From positions 1-31,794 of the forward strand of contig CACXHH010000191.1 in the NCBI GenBank assembly GCA_902767455.1: a stretch of 31,794 nucleotides of DNA, read 5' to 3'. Source of the DNA: an uncultured Eubacteriales bacterium. Lineage in GTDB: Bacteria; Bacillota; Clostridia; Christensenellales; Borkfalkiaceae. A model generated the notes under the pieces. It saw only the letters and a program-made list of their open reading frames with translations. It ran no database searches and was not told the DNA's origin. Positions 21,392 to 30,900 of this stretch are shown in pieces. The number at the start of each line of letters is the position of its first letter. Within the stretch, counting starts at the first letter, position 1. The position numbers and the translations under genes were made by a program.

Positions 21392-22667
21392 ATATGTCGC
21401 GAGTCAAGCCGTCGAAGAAGTCCCCGCCGCCGCACGGCAGAACGCGGACCTTCTTGCCTATCTCGCGCGAGAGTTCGTCTAAGCTCACGTCGTCTAAAAA
21501 GAGCGTTCCTTCGACGTTGAGCATCGCCGAAGATATGGCGAGTTCGTCAAACGGCTTATCGAATTTCCTGACGAAGTTTATTACGTCTTTACCGACTACA
21601 AGCCCCGTACAAGTGACTGTGTTACCGAAAAACTCGTTTTCCACGCCTTCGACATAAACTTTCAACCCCTCGCAATACTCTTCGGCAATACGCGCGTGGC
21701 GCTCGATGAATTTTTTGCTCGCAACGCCCGTAACTATCAAGAAAGTCCTTGTATAACTTCGTTTTTCGAGTTTTTCTTTAAATTCGTGCTCGAACATGGC
21801 GTTCATGCCTATCCCGTTTTCGAGCTGGTCGAACTCCCCGTAAAAAGAGTACGGCTCGACGTCAATATCGGCTTTTAAATAAAAGTCGTCGGCAACGAGC
21901 GCAAAATCGCGTTTTATCGCCGCGTTGAACGCCTTGACTTGTTCTATCACCTTGCGTGAAGAAACAAGGTCGTAATCTTCTATCTTTTCAAGCCCGTCAC
22001 GGAAACGCGTTATCCCGCACGGAACTACCGCGCAAGATTTGACGTTATTTATCGCGGAAAGGTCGTTGAGCGTTTTATCGAGAAGCTCGCCGTCGTTTAC
22101 GCCTTTTACGAGCACGACTTGCGTATGCATTTCGATACCGCCTTCGTCAAGCTTTTTAAGCTGTGACAAGATCTTGTCGGCGAAGCGGTTTTTGAGCATT
22201 TTTTTACGCGTTTCGCCGTCGGTCACGTGCACGGAAATATACAGCGGACTCAACTTCAATCTTACAATACGCTCTATATCTTCGTCCGTAACGTTGGTGA
22301 GAGTGACGTAGTTTCCGCATAAGAAACTCTGGCGGTAGTCGTCGTCCTTGACGTATAAAGTCGGGCGCATGCCTTTGGGCATCTGCGAAACGAAACAAAA
22401 AATGCAGTCGTTACGGCAGGTCTTTATCTCGAGATTGTCGCTTACGAAAGTAAGCCCGAGCGTTTCGTCCACTTCCTTTTCGACTTCGAACTCGACCACT
22501 TCCCCTGCCGACTCGACTTCCATCACGAAATATTCCTGTTCGTCGTAAAAAAGGTAGTCGAGAAGGTCTTTCGCTTCGTGCCCGTCGAAAGAAACGATCT
22601 TATCGCCGATATTCAGTTGTAATTCTTCGCCGAGAGAACCTTCGTCGATAGTTTTTATAGTAAGCAT
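21390..22667 (-). CDS. DUF512 radical SAM protein with N-terminal PDZ domain
   Basis: 425 residues. An N-terminal PDZ-like segment (LQLNIGDKIVSFDGHEAKDL, residues 17-36) is followed by the radical SAM motif CRNDCIFCF (C-x3-C-x2-C, near residues 84-92). The DUF512 region covers the second half: VYVEGVENEFFGNTVTCTGL near 330 and the end VRVLPCGGGDFFDGL. The family is widespread in Firmicutes, nearly always next to der, and its reaction is unknown. Alone among the three genes of this cluster it has no visible Shine-Dalgarno; a TATAAT (22692-22697) lies about 25 bases upstream. A gap of 82 bases separates it from der. Confidence 0.92.
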   Translation of the reverse strand: MLTIKTIDEGSLGEELQLNIGDKIVSFDGHEAKDLLDYLFYDEQEYFVMEVESAGEVVEFEVEKEVDETLGLTFVSDNLEIKTCRNDCIFCFVSQMPKGMRPTLYVKDDDYRQSFLCGNYVTLTNVTDEDIERIVRLKLSPLYISVHVTDGETRKKMLKNRFADKILSQLKKLDEGGIEMHTQVVLVKGVNDGELLDKTLNDLSAINNVKSCAVVPCGITRFRDGLEKIEDYDLVSSRKVIEQVKAFNAAIKRDFALVADDFYLKADIDVEPYSFYGEFDQLENGIGMNAMFEHEFKEKLEKRSYTRTFLIVTGVASKKFIERHARIAEEYCEGLKVYVEGVENEFFGNTVTCTGLVVGKDVINFVRKFDKPFDELAISSAMLNVEGTLFLDDVSLDELSREIGKKVRVLPCGGGDFFDGLTRDI

Positions 22668-22705
22668 AATATCGTTTTTTATCAGTTTCGTATTATAAAA
22701 TATCG

Positions 22706-22727
22706 TCGATTATCGACTTATAGGCGG
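22706..22727 (-). repeat. Recurrent intergenic element, copy E
   Basis: Minus strand: CCGCCTATAAGTCGATAATC, about seven bases after the stop of the aldo/keto reductase gene and upstream of the DUF512 gene. Eight T on the plus strand (22729-22736) border it. Confidence 0.6.
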
Positions 22728-22734
22728 GTTTTTT

Positions 22735-23841
22735 TTATTCAAACGTCTTCGCTACGTCAACTAAAAGCGCCCTTATGGGGAGCTTCTGCGGACATATCCG
22801 TTCGCACTTTCCGCACTTTATACAGTCACTCGCCTTGCCCTTGCCGACGGTGTGAACGGAATCGTAATAGAAATCGGCGTTCCAGTCGTTGAAGTGCTTT
22901 TTCGCGTTGTAGCACGCGAAAAGATCGGGTATCGAAATACTCTTCGGGCAGCCGTCGACGCAATAGCGGCAAGCCGTGCACGCTATCATATTTTTCCCGC
23001 GTATTATTTTTTTGATACGCTCGGCGGCGGCAAGTTCTTCATCCGAAAGTTTACGGTAATCGGACATAAAACTTACGTTTTCTTCAAGCTGACTCGGCTC
23101 GCTCATCCCCGACAAGACCATCATGATACTGTCGGGCATAGCGGCGAATCTTATGGCAAGTTGCGCCGCGGAAATCCCCAGCTCGTCCGCAACGGCTTTG
23201 GCTTCGGGAATAAGGTTTGCTAAACTTCCGCCCTTTATCGGCTCCATGACGATAACGGGTTTGCAATGTTTTTCGCAAGTTTTCAGGCATTTTCCGCTCT
23301 GCACGGCGATATCGTCGTAATCGAGATAGTTATACTGTATCTGTACGACTTCTATCTGCGGATATTCTGTCATAATTTTATCGAGCACGTCGGCTGTGTC
23401 GTGGAAGGAAATGCCGAAGTGCTTTATTTTGCCTTCTTCTTTGAGCTTTAACGCTTCTTCGTATGCCCGACATCTCTTGAAATGCTCGAAGTTGACTTTG
23501 TTCTGCGAGTGCATAAGATAAAAATCGAAATATTCCACCCCGCAGGTTTTAAGTTGATTTTCAAAAAACGGACGTATATCGGCGTTCGTTTTGAAATATG
23601 GCTCGGTGAGTTTATCCGTTATCGTAAAAGCTTCGCGCGGGTAACGGTCTGAAACGCATTTTTTGAACGCTTTTTCGCTCAATCCGTTATGGTAGCCGTG
23701 AGCCGTATCGAAGTAGTTGAAACCGCTCGCGATAAACTTATCGACCATTGCGTTTAACTTTTCGCAGTCGATCTCCATACCCTTTTTCGGAAGGCGCATA
23801 AGCCCGAACCCAAGCTTGTTTTTAACGTTGAAATACTGCAT
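22735..23841 (-). CDS. Aldo/keto reductase with C-terminal 4Fe-4S ferredoxin domain
   Basis: 368 residues, cytoplasmic. The N-terminal TIM barrel has the AKR tetrad: Asp and Tyr in FDTAHGYHN (near residues 44-52), Lys in TITDKL (near 77) and His in YLMHSQN (near 109). The C-terminus carries two Cys clusters, CTACRYCVDGCP (near 288-299) and CIKCGKCERICP (near 338-349), as in the COG1453 type of iron-sulfur AKR common in anaerobes. The substrate is not known. GGGGG lies six bases before the ATG. The neighbouring genes do not suggest a pathway. Confidence 0.93.
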   Translation of the reverse strand: MQYFNVKNKLGFGLMRLPKKGMEIDCEKLNAMVDKFIASGFNYFDTAHGYHNGLSEKAFKKCVSDRYPREAFTITDKLTEPYFKTNADIRPFFENQLKTCGVEYFDFYLMHSQNKVNFEHFKRCRAYEEALKLKEEGKIKHFGISFHDTADVLDKIMTEYPQIEVVQIQYNYLDYDDIAVQSGKCLKTCEKHCKPVIVMEPIKGGSLANLIPEAKAVADELGISAAQLAIRFAAMPDSIMMVLSGMSEPSQLEENVSFMSDYRKLSDEELAAAERIKKIIRGKNMIACTACRYCVDGCPKSISIPDLFACYNAKKHFNDWNADFYYDSVHTVGKGKASDCIKCGKCERICPQKLPIRALLVDVAKTFE

Positions 23842-23868
23842 AAGTCCCCCTATACGTCGGTTTTAGCG

Positions 23869-24456
23869 TTATTTTGCAAGTTTAAACTCTATTTTTTCAA
23901 ATCTCGTGAGATAATCGCGTTTTCTGCCGGTATCTTCCGTGCGGTCAACGAGAAGTATCGTCAACGCTTCCCAAATAGTGACGGTGGCGGCTATATCCGC
24001 AACGTACGCCGCAATGTCTTTTACGAGCCCGCCGTCCGTCCACAGATGCCCCACGAGAATATTCGCCACGAAAAACGCGACGCCCGTACCTATAAGAATA
24101 AACGCTATCCTGTTCTTTCTCTTTTTAGCCGTTTCACCCGTCTTGTATTGAAGAATAACGTTCTTTTTGAAATTATCGGTAAGCTGTTCCACGGAATAGC
24201 CTTCGAGATCTTTAAAACATACTTCGAGATCTATACGGTACTTTTTGGGAACGGCGTCGACGACGTAATTTATCCAGTCGAAAAAATCGTCGGTAAGAAC
24301 CGGGCGCGCGGTAGCGAAATTATTGTCGAACAAATCGCGCGGCGTATCGTAAATAAGCTTGACGCGCGCGATCTTTTTCTCGTGGTCTATATCGAAATAT
24401 TCGTTCTCGATATTTTCGTATTCGTCTATTATCTTTTTGAATTTATTCTTTGCCAT
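23869..24456 (-). CDS. Unknown protein with two C-terminal membrane helices
   Basis: 195 residues, no family recognised. A highly charged N-terminal domain (residues 1-115, rich in D, E, K and F) contains VKLIYDTPRDLFDNNF, FFDWINYVVDAVPKKYRIDL and FKDLEGYSVEQLTDNFKKN. It is followed by a basic stretch ETAKKRKNR and two hydrophobic helices, about residues 117-134 (IAFILIGTGVAFFVANIL) and 144-167 (DIAAYVADIAATVTIWEALTILLV). The short tail is RTEDTGRKRDYLTRFEKIEF. By the positive-inside rule both ends are cytoplasmic. No Shine-Dalgarno. It lies 38 bases after the thioesterase gene and is probably cotranscribed. Confidence 0.75.
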   Translation of the reverse strand: MAKNKFKKIIDEYENIENEYFDIDHEKKIARVKLIYDTPRDLFDNNFATARPVLTDDFFDWINYVVDAVPKKYRIDLEVCFKDLEGYSVEQLTDNFKKNVILQYKTGETAKKRKNRIAFILIGTGVAFFVANILVGHLWTDGGLVKDIAAYVADIAATVTIWEALTILLVDRTEDTGRKRDYLTRFEKIEFKLAK

Positions 24457-24473
24457 GTATATTTTTGCGTGTT

Positions 24474-24493
24474 TATCGCCTTATAGCCCGACT
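24474..24493 (-). repeat. Recurrent intergenic element, copy F
   Basis: Minus strand: GTCGGGCTATAAGGCGATAA, two bases after the thioesterase stop codon. It differs from copy C at one position over this length (AAGGCG for AAGTCG). Confidence 0.6.
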
Positions 24494-24494
24494 T

Positions 24495-25217
24495 TTAATT
24501 TTTAAACGTGATCGCGCATCTTGCCGCGACCGCGTTTCCGCTCGATATTTTAAAGTAGGTAGTATTCCCTTCGTTTTTAGCGAAAACCGTTACGGGATAG
24601 CCTTCTCTCGTCTGGTTGAGATAGTGTATCTCGACGCCGCCGATTTTGCGGTCGACAACCTCTTTGCAAGAAGTCGCGTCCACGCAAAAACGGATATACT
24701 CGACGTTGTTTGTGTGATTTGAATAGTCTATCGCGCTCGGCGGCACGTTGAAAGACGAGCGCAGTTCGCCGCCTTCCACGTTAAAGCGAGAAAACGAAAG
24801 CTCTTGCTCGGGCTCGAAGAGAATATTCTCCGTCGGAAAGTTTATATCGGAAATACGCCTTACGCATTGTTTCGCTAAGTCGAGCACGCACATTTCCGTT
24901 CTCGAGTAAACTGCCGTTTCGCCGTCTTCACGGACAAAGGAAGTGTCCACCCAAACGGAAACGTTGCTCACGCGGGTAACGAAGGTTTTTATCGTCAGTT
25001 TTTTCGCCCAGCCGCACGGAAGCGGCGTCTTGATAACGTTTTTCGTAAACACCCAAACGCATCCGAATTTTGAGCGAAGCGACAGATTATCGAACCCGAA
25101 AGTGGCGAAATAATCGCAGATAACGTCCTGAACTATCTTCGCCGCGCCGATAAGAGATAATGCGCCCGTAAAATCGGTTTCGGAAGTAGATATCGTTTTT
25201 TGAACGGAATATTTCAT
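24495..25217 (-). CDS. Acyl-ACP thioesterase
   Basis: 240-residue double-hotdog protein of the bacterial FatA/FatB-like acyl-ACP thioesterase family, which releases free fatty acids from acyl carrier protein. First hotdog: SETDFTGALSLIGAAKIVQDV (residues 11-31) and WVFTKNVIKT. Second hotdog: SAIDYSNHTNNVEYIRFCVD near residue 165, with the Asp/Asn/His positions of the active site, and VEIHYLNQTREG. Length is normal. No Shine-Dalgarno is seen, and the rubrerythrin terminator hairpin is only 18 bases upstream. Acyl chains released could be reused by PlsX/PlsY, but this is inference. Confidence 0.85.
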   Translation of the reverse strand: MKYSVQKTISTSETDFTGALSLIGAAKIVQDVICDYFATFGFDNLSLRSKFGCVWVFTKNVIKTPLPCGWAKKLTIKTFVTRVSNVSVWVDTSFVREDGETAVYSRTEMCVLDLAKQCVRRISDINFPTENILFEPEQELSFSRFNVEGGELRSSFNVPPSAIDYSNHTNNVEYIRFCVDATSCKEVVDRKIGGVEIHYLNQTREGYPVTVFAKNEGNTTYFKISSGNAVAARCAITFKN

Positions 25218-25234
25218 CGTTTTTAACGAAAACG

Positions 25235-25256
25235 CGGGCGGAAAAAATTCCGCCCG
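25235..25256 (-). terminator. Hairpin after rubrerythrin
   Basis: CGGGCGGAA (25235-25243), loop AAAA, TTCCGCCCG (25248-25256): perfect nine-base stem 12 bases after the rubrerythrin stop. The minus-strand sequence after it (GCGTTTTCGTT) is only moderately T-rich. Confidence 0.7.
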
Positions 25257-25268
25257 AACGCTTTGATA

Positions 25269-25814
25269 TCAGTAATTTTCGGCAGTTACTTCAAAATAGG
25301 ACTGCGGATGCGCGCAAACGGGGCATACTTCGGGCGCCTTGGTGCCGACTACGATATGACCGCAGTTACGGCATTCCCAAACCTTGACTTCGCTTTTAGC
25401 GAAAACTTCCTGCATTTCTACGTTCTTCAAAAGAGCGCGATATCTTTCTTCGTGGCGTTTTTCGATAGCCGCTACGCCGCGGAATTTTGCGGCAAGTTCG
25501 GGGAAACCTTCTTTTTCGGCGGTTTTGGCGAAATCTTCGTACATATCCGTCCACTCGAAGTTCTCGCCGTCGGCAGCGGCGGCAAGGTTTTCAGCCGTAG
25601 TTCCGATGCCGTTGAGTTCTTTAAACCAGAGTTTAGCGTGTTCCTTTTCGTTGTCGGCGGTCTTTAAAAAGAGTTCGGCTATCTGTTCGTAGCCTTCTTT
25701 TTTAGCCTTGGAAGCAAAGTAAGTGTATTTGTTTCTCGCCTGAGATTCGCCCGCAAAAGCGGCGGCAAGGTTCTTTTCGGTCTGAGTGCCGGTGTATTTG
25801 GTCTTTTTATCCAT
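25269..25814 (-). CDS. Rubrerythrin
   Basis: 181-residue non-heme diiron peroxidase that reduces hydrogen peroxide in anaerobes. The N-terminal ferritin-like four-helix bundle has Glu in FAGESQARNKY (near residue 17), ExxH in EKEHAKLW (near 53-60) and ExxH in EKRHEERY (near 116-123). The C-terminal rubredoxin-like domain has CRNCG (near 148) and CPVCAH (near 162) for one iron. GGAGG lies seven bases before the ATG, and it has its own promoter and terminator, so it is a single-gene unit. Confidence 0.96.
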   Translation of the reverse strand: MDKKTKYTGTQTEKNLAAAFAGESQARNKYTYFASKAKKEGYEQIAELFLKTADNEKEHAKLWFKELNGIGTTAENLAAAADGENFEWTDMYEDFAKTAEKEGFPELAAKFRGVAAIEKRHEERYRALLKNVEMQEVFAKSEVKVWECRNCGHIVVGTKAPEVCPVCAHPQSYFEVTAENY

Positions 25815-25850
25815 GATATCCTCCGTTCCGTCATAATAACGGATATTTAT

Positions 25851-25886
25851 TGTAATTATTTTATCACAAAAAAAATTTAAAGTCGA
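25851..25886 (-). promoter_or_regulatory. Rubrerythrin promoter
   Basis: Minus strand: -35 TCGACT (25881-25886), 17-base spacer, extended -10 TGATAAAAT (-10 hexamer 25858-25863), start near 25851. An A/T-rich imperfect inverted repeat overlaps it, but it does not match a PerR box well. Confidence 0.6.
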
Positions 25887-25951
25887 CTGTTTAAATAACG
25901 TTTCTCAAAATATAATATTTTTGCGCCGATAAGCTTAAACCGTTCTTTATC

Positions 25952-25996
25952 GTAAAAAGCGAAAAGCGGCGGTCGCAAGGAGCTTGCGACCGCCGC
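25952..25996 (-). terminator. Terminator of the secreted operon
   Basis: GCGGCGGTCGCAAG (25966-25979), loop GAG, CTTGCGACCGCCGC (25983-25996): perfect 14-base stem. Followed on the minus strand by TTTTCGCTTTTT. It lies about 40 bases after the SGNH hydrolase stop. Confidence 0.92.
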
Positions 25997-26036
25997 GCGG
26001 ACGAAATCAACAATTATTCGTCTGTTTTCAAAAATC

Positions 26037-27935
26037 TTATTGCGCAAGAAGCGTTCTCAACGTATCTATGACGAAATCGCCGAGAATGACGGATAGTTCG
26101 GGCTCGTTCATGTGCGTCCAGAAGTTCCAGCCGTCGGGATAGCGCATGCAATATTCCATAACCTTAGCTTCGGTGTCGATATAGGTAGCGTAATCAAGTT
26201 CGTCGCACAGCGCTTTTACTTTGACGTTCACCCTTGAAACGGCTTCGAAATATTCAGGTCTGCCGGGGAGCGGGTTAGCCGAAGTGATTATGAACTTCGT
26301 GTCGGGAGATACGGCGAGTATCCTGTTCATAAACTCGCACGCGTTGTCTATAATAGTCCTGTCTTTCATCTGATGATAGGCATAGTCGTTGCTCGAAATA
26401 CCGAACACGACGACCTTCGGGTGATAGATAAGGATAAGTTCTTCGACGAAGTTGATAAGGTCGTAACTCGTGGAGCCTGCTACGGAGTTGTTCAGAACGG
26501 TTATGCCGCGCTGTTCGTACCAGCCTTCCATGCCCCACCATAACATATAGTTGGAGTTGCCGATAAACACCGCCTTACCCTGAAATTTATCCGCGCAGTA
26601 CGGCCCGCCGTGTGCGGCGACTTGTCTGAACATGTGCCCGTAATGTTCCTGATCGTACGAGCAAAGGTTGTAACTTGCGTAAAACTCCTTGTTCTCGTCA
26701 AGCGTGCACCCTACGGGGTTTGACGGGTATTGATAAGTTTCGTCGGTGTGGAAGGCAAACAACTGATAATAATCGGTGATGCCGTATCCGTTTTCGACGG
26801 TCGCCACGTATTTCCACGGAACGTCGCTCTTTTTGAGCGTGTAGTTGAACGGAAATTCAAGCTCGACAGTTTCGTTCAACGGCTCGCCGTAAACGAAAGT
26901 CGCCTTGACCGTGCGCACGAGATTATCAGAAGGCTTTTCGCTTCTCACGAGCTCGCCGCAATACGAACATATAGCGCCGGAACCTTTTCCGAGAGCAAAG
27001 CTCGCCCCCGTTGCGTGAGCCGTTTTTTCGGTCACGTTTTCGCATTTCGTCTGCCCGCAGGTAGAGCACATATAAAGGTCGTAACCTTCGCGCTTGCAGG
27101 TGGCGGGAACGTTCTTTATAAGCGAATAGCTATGCTCGTGCGCCGCGCCCGATCTTACGAAAGCGAGATCGTCGGTGAGGATCGTGGAAGCGCATTCGTA
27201 GGCGTCATGAATATCGTAATGGACTCTCACGAATTGCAGACATACCTTCTCGGTTGTCGAAAGCCCTTCAAAAGCCGAAATCGGGAAATACACGTAGCCG
27301 ACGAAGCCGTCGGGAAGGCTCGCGTAGCCGTTTTTAACGGTCGTTTCCTTCCACTCGCCCGAGTAGTCGTAATAATAGCAGGTAACGCCGTTTACGATAA
27401 CGTGGTCGTCGAGATCGGGTTCGGAGCCCTTATCGCCGTTCGGACTCGTTCTTAAAGTCAAGCCGAGCCCGGGCGTTTTTCCGTCGTTCAATCCCCTGAA
27501 ATCGACGAACGTCATAGCGCCTTCCGCGCCCTGAATATTTTTGGCGGGCGTCCAGTATTGAATGCCTTGACCGTGGTTTGCGCCCGTCGTGCAGATATAC
27601 ATAGCCTGATCGCCGCCGCGACGCATGGTGAAGCCGTATTCGAGCGCGCTCACCTTTTCACCGTAAGCGGCGTACACCCAGTCGATAGAAGAATAATCGT
27701 AGCTTACCGCGCATACCGTTTCGGCAACGCTTCCCGAAGGCATGGCAGGACGAACGTATAAAGCGTCGTCGTCGAACACGCTCTCTTTGACGAGCATACC
27801 CTTGTCTTCAACGGAATTTATCATATTCACGGCTTCCGCCCTTTCGACGGCGCCGCCTTGCGCGACGGTCGTGTACGCGCCCGAAAAGGCTATCGCCGCG
27901 CAGAGTGCAAAGAGAAACAATTTACTTTTCTTCAT
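26037..27935 (-). CDS. Secreted SGNH/GDSL hydrolase with Cys-rich module
   Basis: 632 residues. A signal peptide (KLFLFALCAAIAFSGAYTTV, about residues 5-24) with no lipobox predicts secretion. Residues about 30-270 look like a beta-rich domain of unknown family (GFVGYVYFPISAF). Residues about 270-345 hold a Cys/His module: HEHSYSLIKNVPATCKREGY, then CSTCGQTKC and CSYCG. The last 200 residues are an SGNH esterase: FIGNSN with the nucleophile Ser near 457, Gly in VAGSTSYDL, GISSND near 513 (G-x3-N-D), and a candidate His in THMNEPEL near 607. Such enzymes deacylate or deacetylate carbohydrates or lipids; the substrate is unknown. GGAG lies nine bases before the ATG, 40 bases after the repeat lipoprotein gene. 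Confidence 0.8.
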   Translation of the reverse strand: MKKSKLFLFALCAAIAFSGAYTTVAQGGAVERAEAVNMINSVEDKGMLVKESVFDDDALYVRPAMPSGSVAETVCAVSYDYSSIDWVYAAYGEKVSALEYGFTMRRGGDQAMYICTTGANHGQGIQYWTPAKNIQGAEGAMTFVDFRGLNDGKTPGLGLTLRTSPNGDKGSEPDLDDHVIVNGVTCYYYDYSGEWKETTVKNGYASLPDGFVGYVYFPISAFEGLSTTEKVCLQFVRVHYDIHDAYECASTILTDDLAFVRSGAAHEHSYSLIKNVPATCKREGYDLYMCSTCGQTKCENVTEKTAHATGASFALGKGSGAICSYCGELVRSEKPSDNLVRTVKATFVYGEPLNETVELEFPFNYTLKKSDVPWKYVATVENGYGITDYYQLFAFHTDETYQYPSNPVGCTLDENKEFYASYNLCSYDQEHYGHMFRQVAAHGGPYCADKFQGKAVFIGNSNYMLWWGMEGWYEQRGITVLNNSVAGSTSYDLINFVEELILIYHPKVVVFGISSNDYAYHQMKDRTIIDNACEFMNRILAVSPDTKFIITSANPLPGRPEYFEAVSRVNVKVKALCDELDYATYIDTEAKVMEYCMRYPDGWNFWTHMNEPELSVILGDFVIDTLRTLLAQ

Positions 27936-27974
27936 ATAAATTTACTCCCGTATTTATTTGCCTCCGTCCGCTTA

Positions 27975-30900
27975 TCACGGATTGACGGAAGCGGTGCTTT
28001 CGGCTACCGCGCTCGTCGATTTGCTGTTGTAACCGACTATCGCGCCAACTTTGTTCGTGCCTTTTATAACGCCGCTCACCTTAGAAGGCGTTTCAACGCC
28101 GTTATCGTCGGTGTAAGCCCCGATCGTAGACGAAGTGTAAGTCGAGCCCGAAATGCCGCCTACGCCCGCGGTAGAAGTGCCGACGCCGGTAATATTGCCG
28201 CTGTTTTCACAGCCGAACACCTGAACGTAACTGCCCTGCATGCCGACTACGCCGCCGATATGGCCGTAATTTCCTACGCTCGTGACGTCGCCCTTGTTCA
28301 CGCAGAGAATAAACTTGACGGGGCTTGCCGCAGTTCCGAGTTCGGCGCTGCCCGCTATACCCGCGACTCTGTTGCCCGCCGCGGTGACCGTTCCTTCGTT
28401 CACGCAAGCGTAGACAGTGCCCGAGTTGGACTTGGTGCCGCCGAGTTCGCCTATCACGCCGCCGACGTAGTTTTTACCCGCCGTAAGCGAAGTTACCGAG
28501 CCTTTATTTACGCAATTTATGACCGTAAACACGTTCGCGACGTTTTCGCCGACTCTACCGACGATACCGCCGATATAATTGCCCGCGCCCGTAACGCTCG
28601 ACGAAGCGGTAGTCGTAAGCCCGTCAAGAGTGACGCCGTTTGCGTATGAAAAACCTATACAACCGCCCGCGTAATCGCCCGAAGTCGCCGTTACTTTGCC
28701 GTTATTTTCGTTGGCGCCTACCGTCGAAAGATAGCTCTGACCGATTATTCCGCCTATCTTCGTAGGTCCTGAAACTTCGCCGTTGTTGACGTTTCCGCTA
28801 AGCGTTGCCGTATTCGACTTGGCGTCCGAATTGCCTGCGTTGCCGATAACGCCGCCCGCGATACCTTTACCGCTCGTGATGACGACTTTACCGTCGTTTA
28901 CGCAGTTGGTGACGACTAAAACGTTGTCCTGCGAAGCGCTTCCGCTTCTGCCGACGATGCCGCCGATATAGTAACCGTCGGAAGAAGAATCTATGCTTAC
29001 GACGGCGTTTTTGCCGTTTACGCAGCCGTCGACCTTCTTACCGTCTTTCGACAGCCAGCCGACGATACCGCCGATATCTCTGTAAGTTGCCGTGACGGAA
29101 GCGTCGTTTGCGCAGTTTATTATTTCCGCCGAATAGTCGGCGCCTATTATACCGCCGACGAACTGTTTGCCGGTAACGGCGCCGTAGTTATTGCAGTTTT
29201 CGATAAGGGAAACTTTGCCCGTATCGCTTCTGCCGATAACGCCCGCTACGCACGTACTCGTAGAAGTCACTTCGCCGTAGTTTGCGTTGTTCTTCATCGT
29301 TCCGCCCATGCCGTCGCCGACGATACCGCCTATCGCCGCCGCCGCGCCCGTAACTTTGCCGCGGTTGACGTTATTTATAACCGAGCCGTGCCCTAAACCT
29401 ATCACGCCGCCCGCGCCGCCTGCCGCCGCGGTGACAGTACCTTGGTTTTCGTTATTTTCCGTTGTTCCCTCGCCGTACTTATAACCGAGCACGCCGCCGA
29501 CGTTGGCATTTGCCGTTACCGCGCCGTAGTTTACGCACGAAGTGACGGTCGCGTTCGTCCAGGACGAGCCTACCACTCCGCCGACGCCGCCTTTTGCGTT
29601 ATTCGTTTCCGCGTCGCCTATTCCGCTTACTTCGCCGTAGTTATAGCATTCGGTTGCGGTATCGCCCGTGCCGAGAATACCTATAACGCCGCCGATATGT
29701 AAGGAAGTTTCCTTGGTTTCGCCGATAGAAACGACTTTCGCGCGGTTGGTACAGTTTTTGATTAAGGCGTTTACCGAACCGTCGACCTGACCTATCACGC
29801 CGCCGAGATACCCCAAAGCGGTAACGGTCGCTTCTTCGTTGTTTTCGCTGTTCTGAACGGGCGTATCGATAGAGAGAAGCCCTATAACGCCGCCTACTCT
29901 CGTCGTACCCGTGACGGCGCCGTAGTTATCGTTGTTTTTGAACTCGCTGCCGATAAAGTGACCGACCACGCCGCCCATACGCGCCAGACCGTAGACCGCG
30001 CCGTAGTTCTTACAACCGACTATGCTTCCGTCCGTGCAGTTACCGACCACGCCGCCGCTCGAACAGTTGCCGTCCGAAGTTGCATACACGTCGCCCTTGT
30101 TCACGCAGTTTAAAACTTCGCCGAGGCTCGTTCCTACCACGCCGCCTGCGTAATAAGCCTTCGAGCCTTCAACGTAAGAGATCTTGCCTTCGTTTACGCA
30201 GTTTTCCACCGTACGGTAGTTGTAGCCCGCGATACCGCCGACGTTTCTGAGCTTAGCGTATACTTCGCCGATATTCGTACAGTTTTTGACGGTCACGACT
30301 TCGTAATCTATCGTGCCCGAAGTGCCGCATATACCGACTACGCCGCCCACGCAGTTTGTGCCTCGGATTTTGCCTTCGTTGCGGCAGTCGTCGATGGTGA
30401 GAGTCGCCTGACCTACTACGCCGCCCACGCCGTAAGTGCCGTGAACGTAACCGTAGTTTACGCAGTTATACATAGCCGTATAATTCATCTGATCGTTGGG
30501 ACCTGCGCCGTTTTTGAAGGGGATATACGAATACCCCGCCACGCCGCCGACGTACCAGTCGTCGTGTTCGGTGTCCGAAGTCGAATTACTGTCGCCGTCG
30601 ACTTCGCCGTAGTTTTCGCAGTTTATCATTACGCCGTTGCTCATGCCGACCACTCCGCCGTAATACATGGCGTGTTCGTTGGTAGCCGTCTTGGCGTAAG
30701 CCGTTACCTTACCGTAGTTGGTGCAGTTTTCGACTATCGAAAAGTCGGTACCCGAAAGAAGGTAGTCGTTTTTCATAACGCAACCGACAACGCCGCCGAC
30801 GTAGCTGTCGCCCGTGACGTTTACGTAGTTTACGCAGTTATAAAGGTAAGCGCCGTTGTTGATTCCGCCCGCGATACCGCCCGCAAAGGTGTGCGCGTAG

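Noticed and set aside
25851..25890. PerR box over the rubrerythrin promoter
   Set aside because: The A/T-rich inverted repeat does not match the TTATAAT-N-ATTATAA consensus on both arms.
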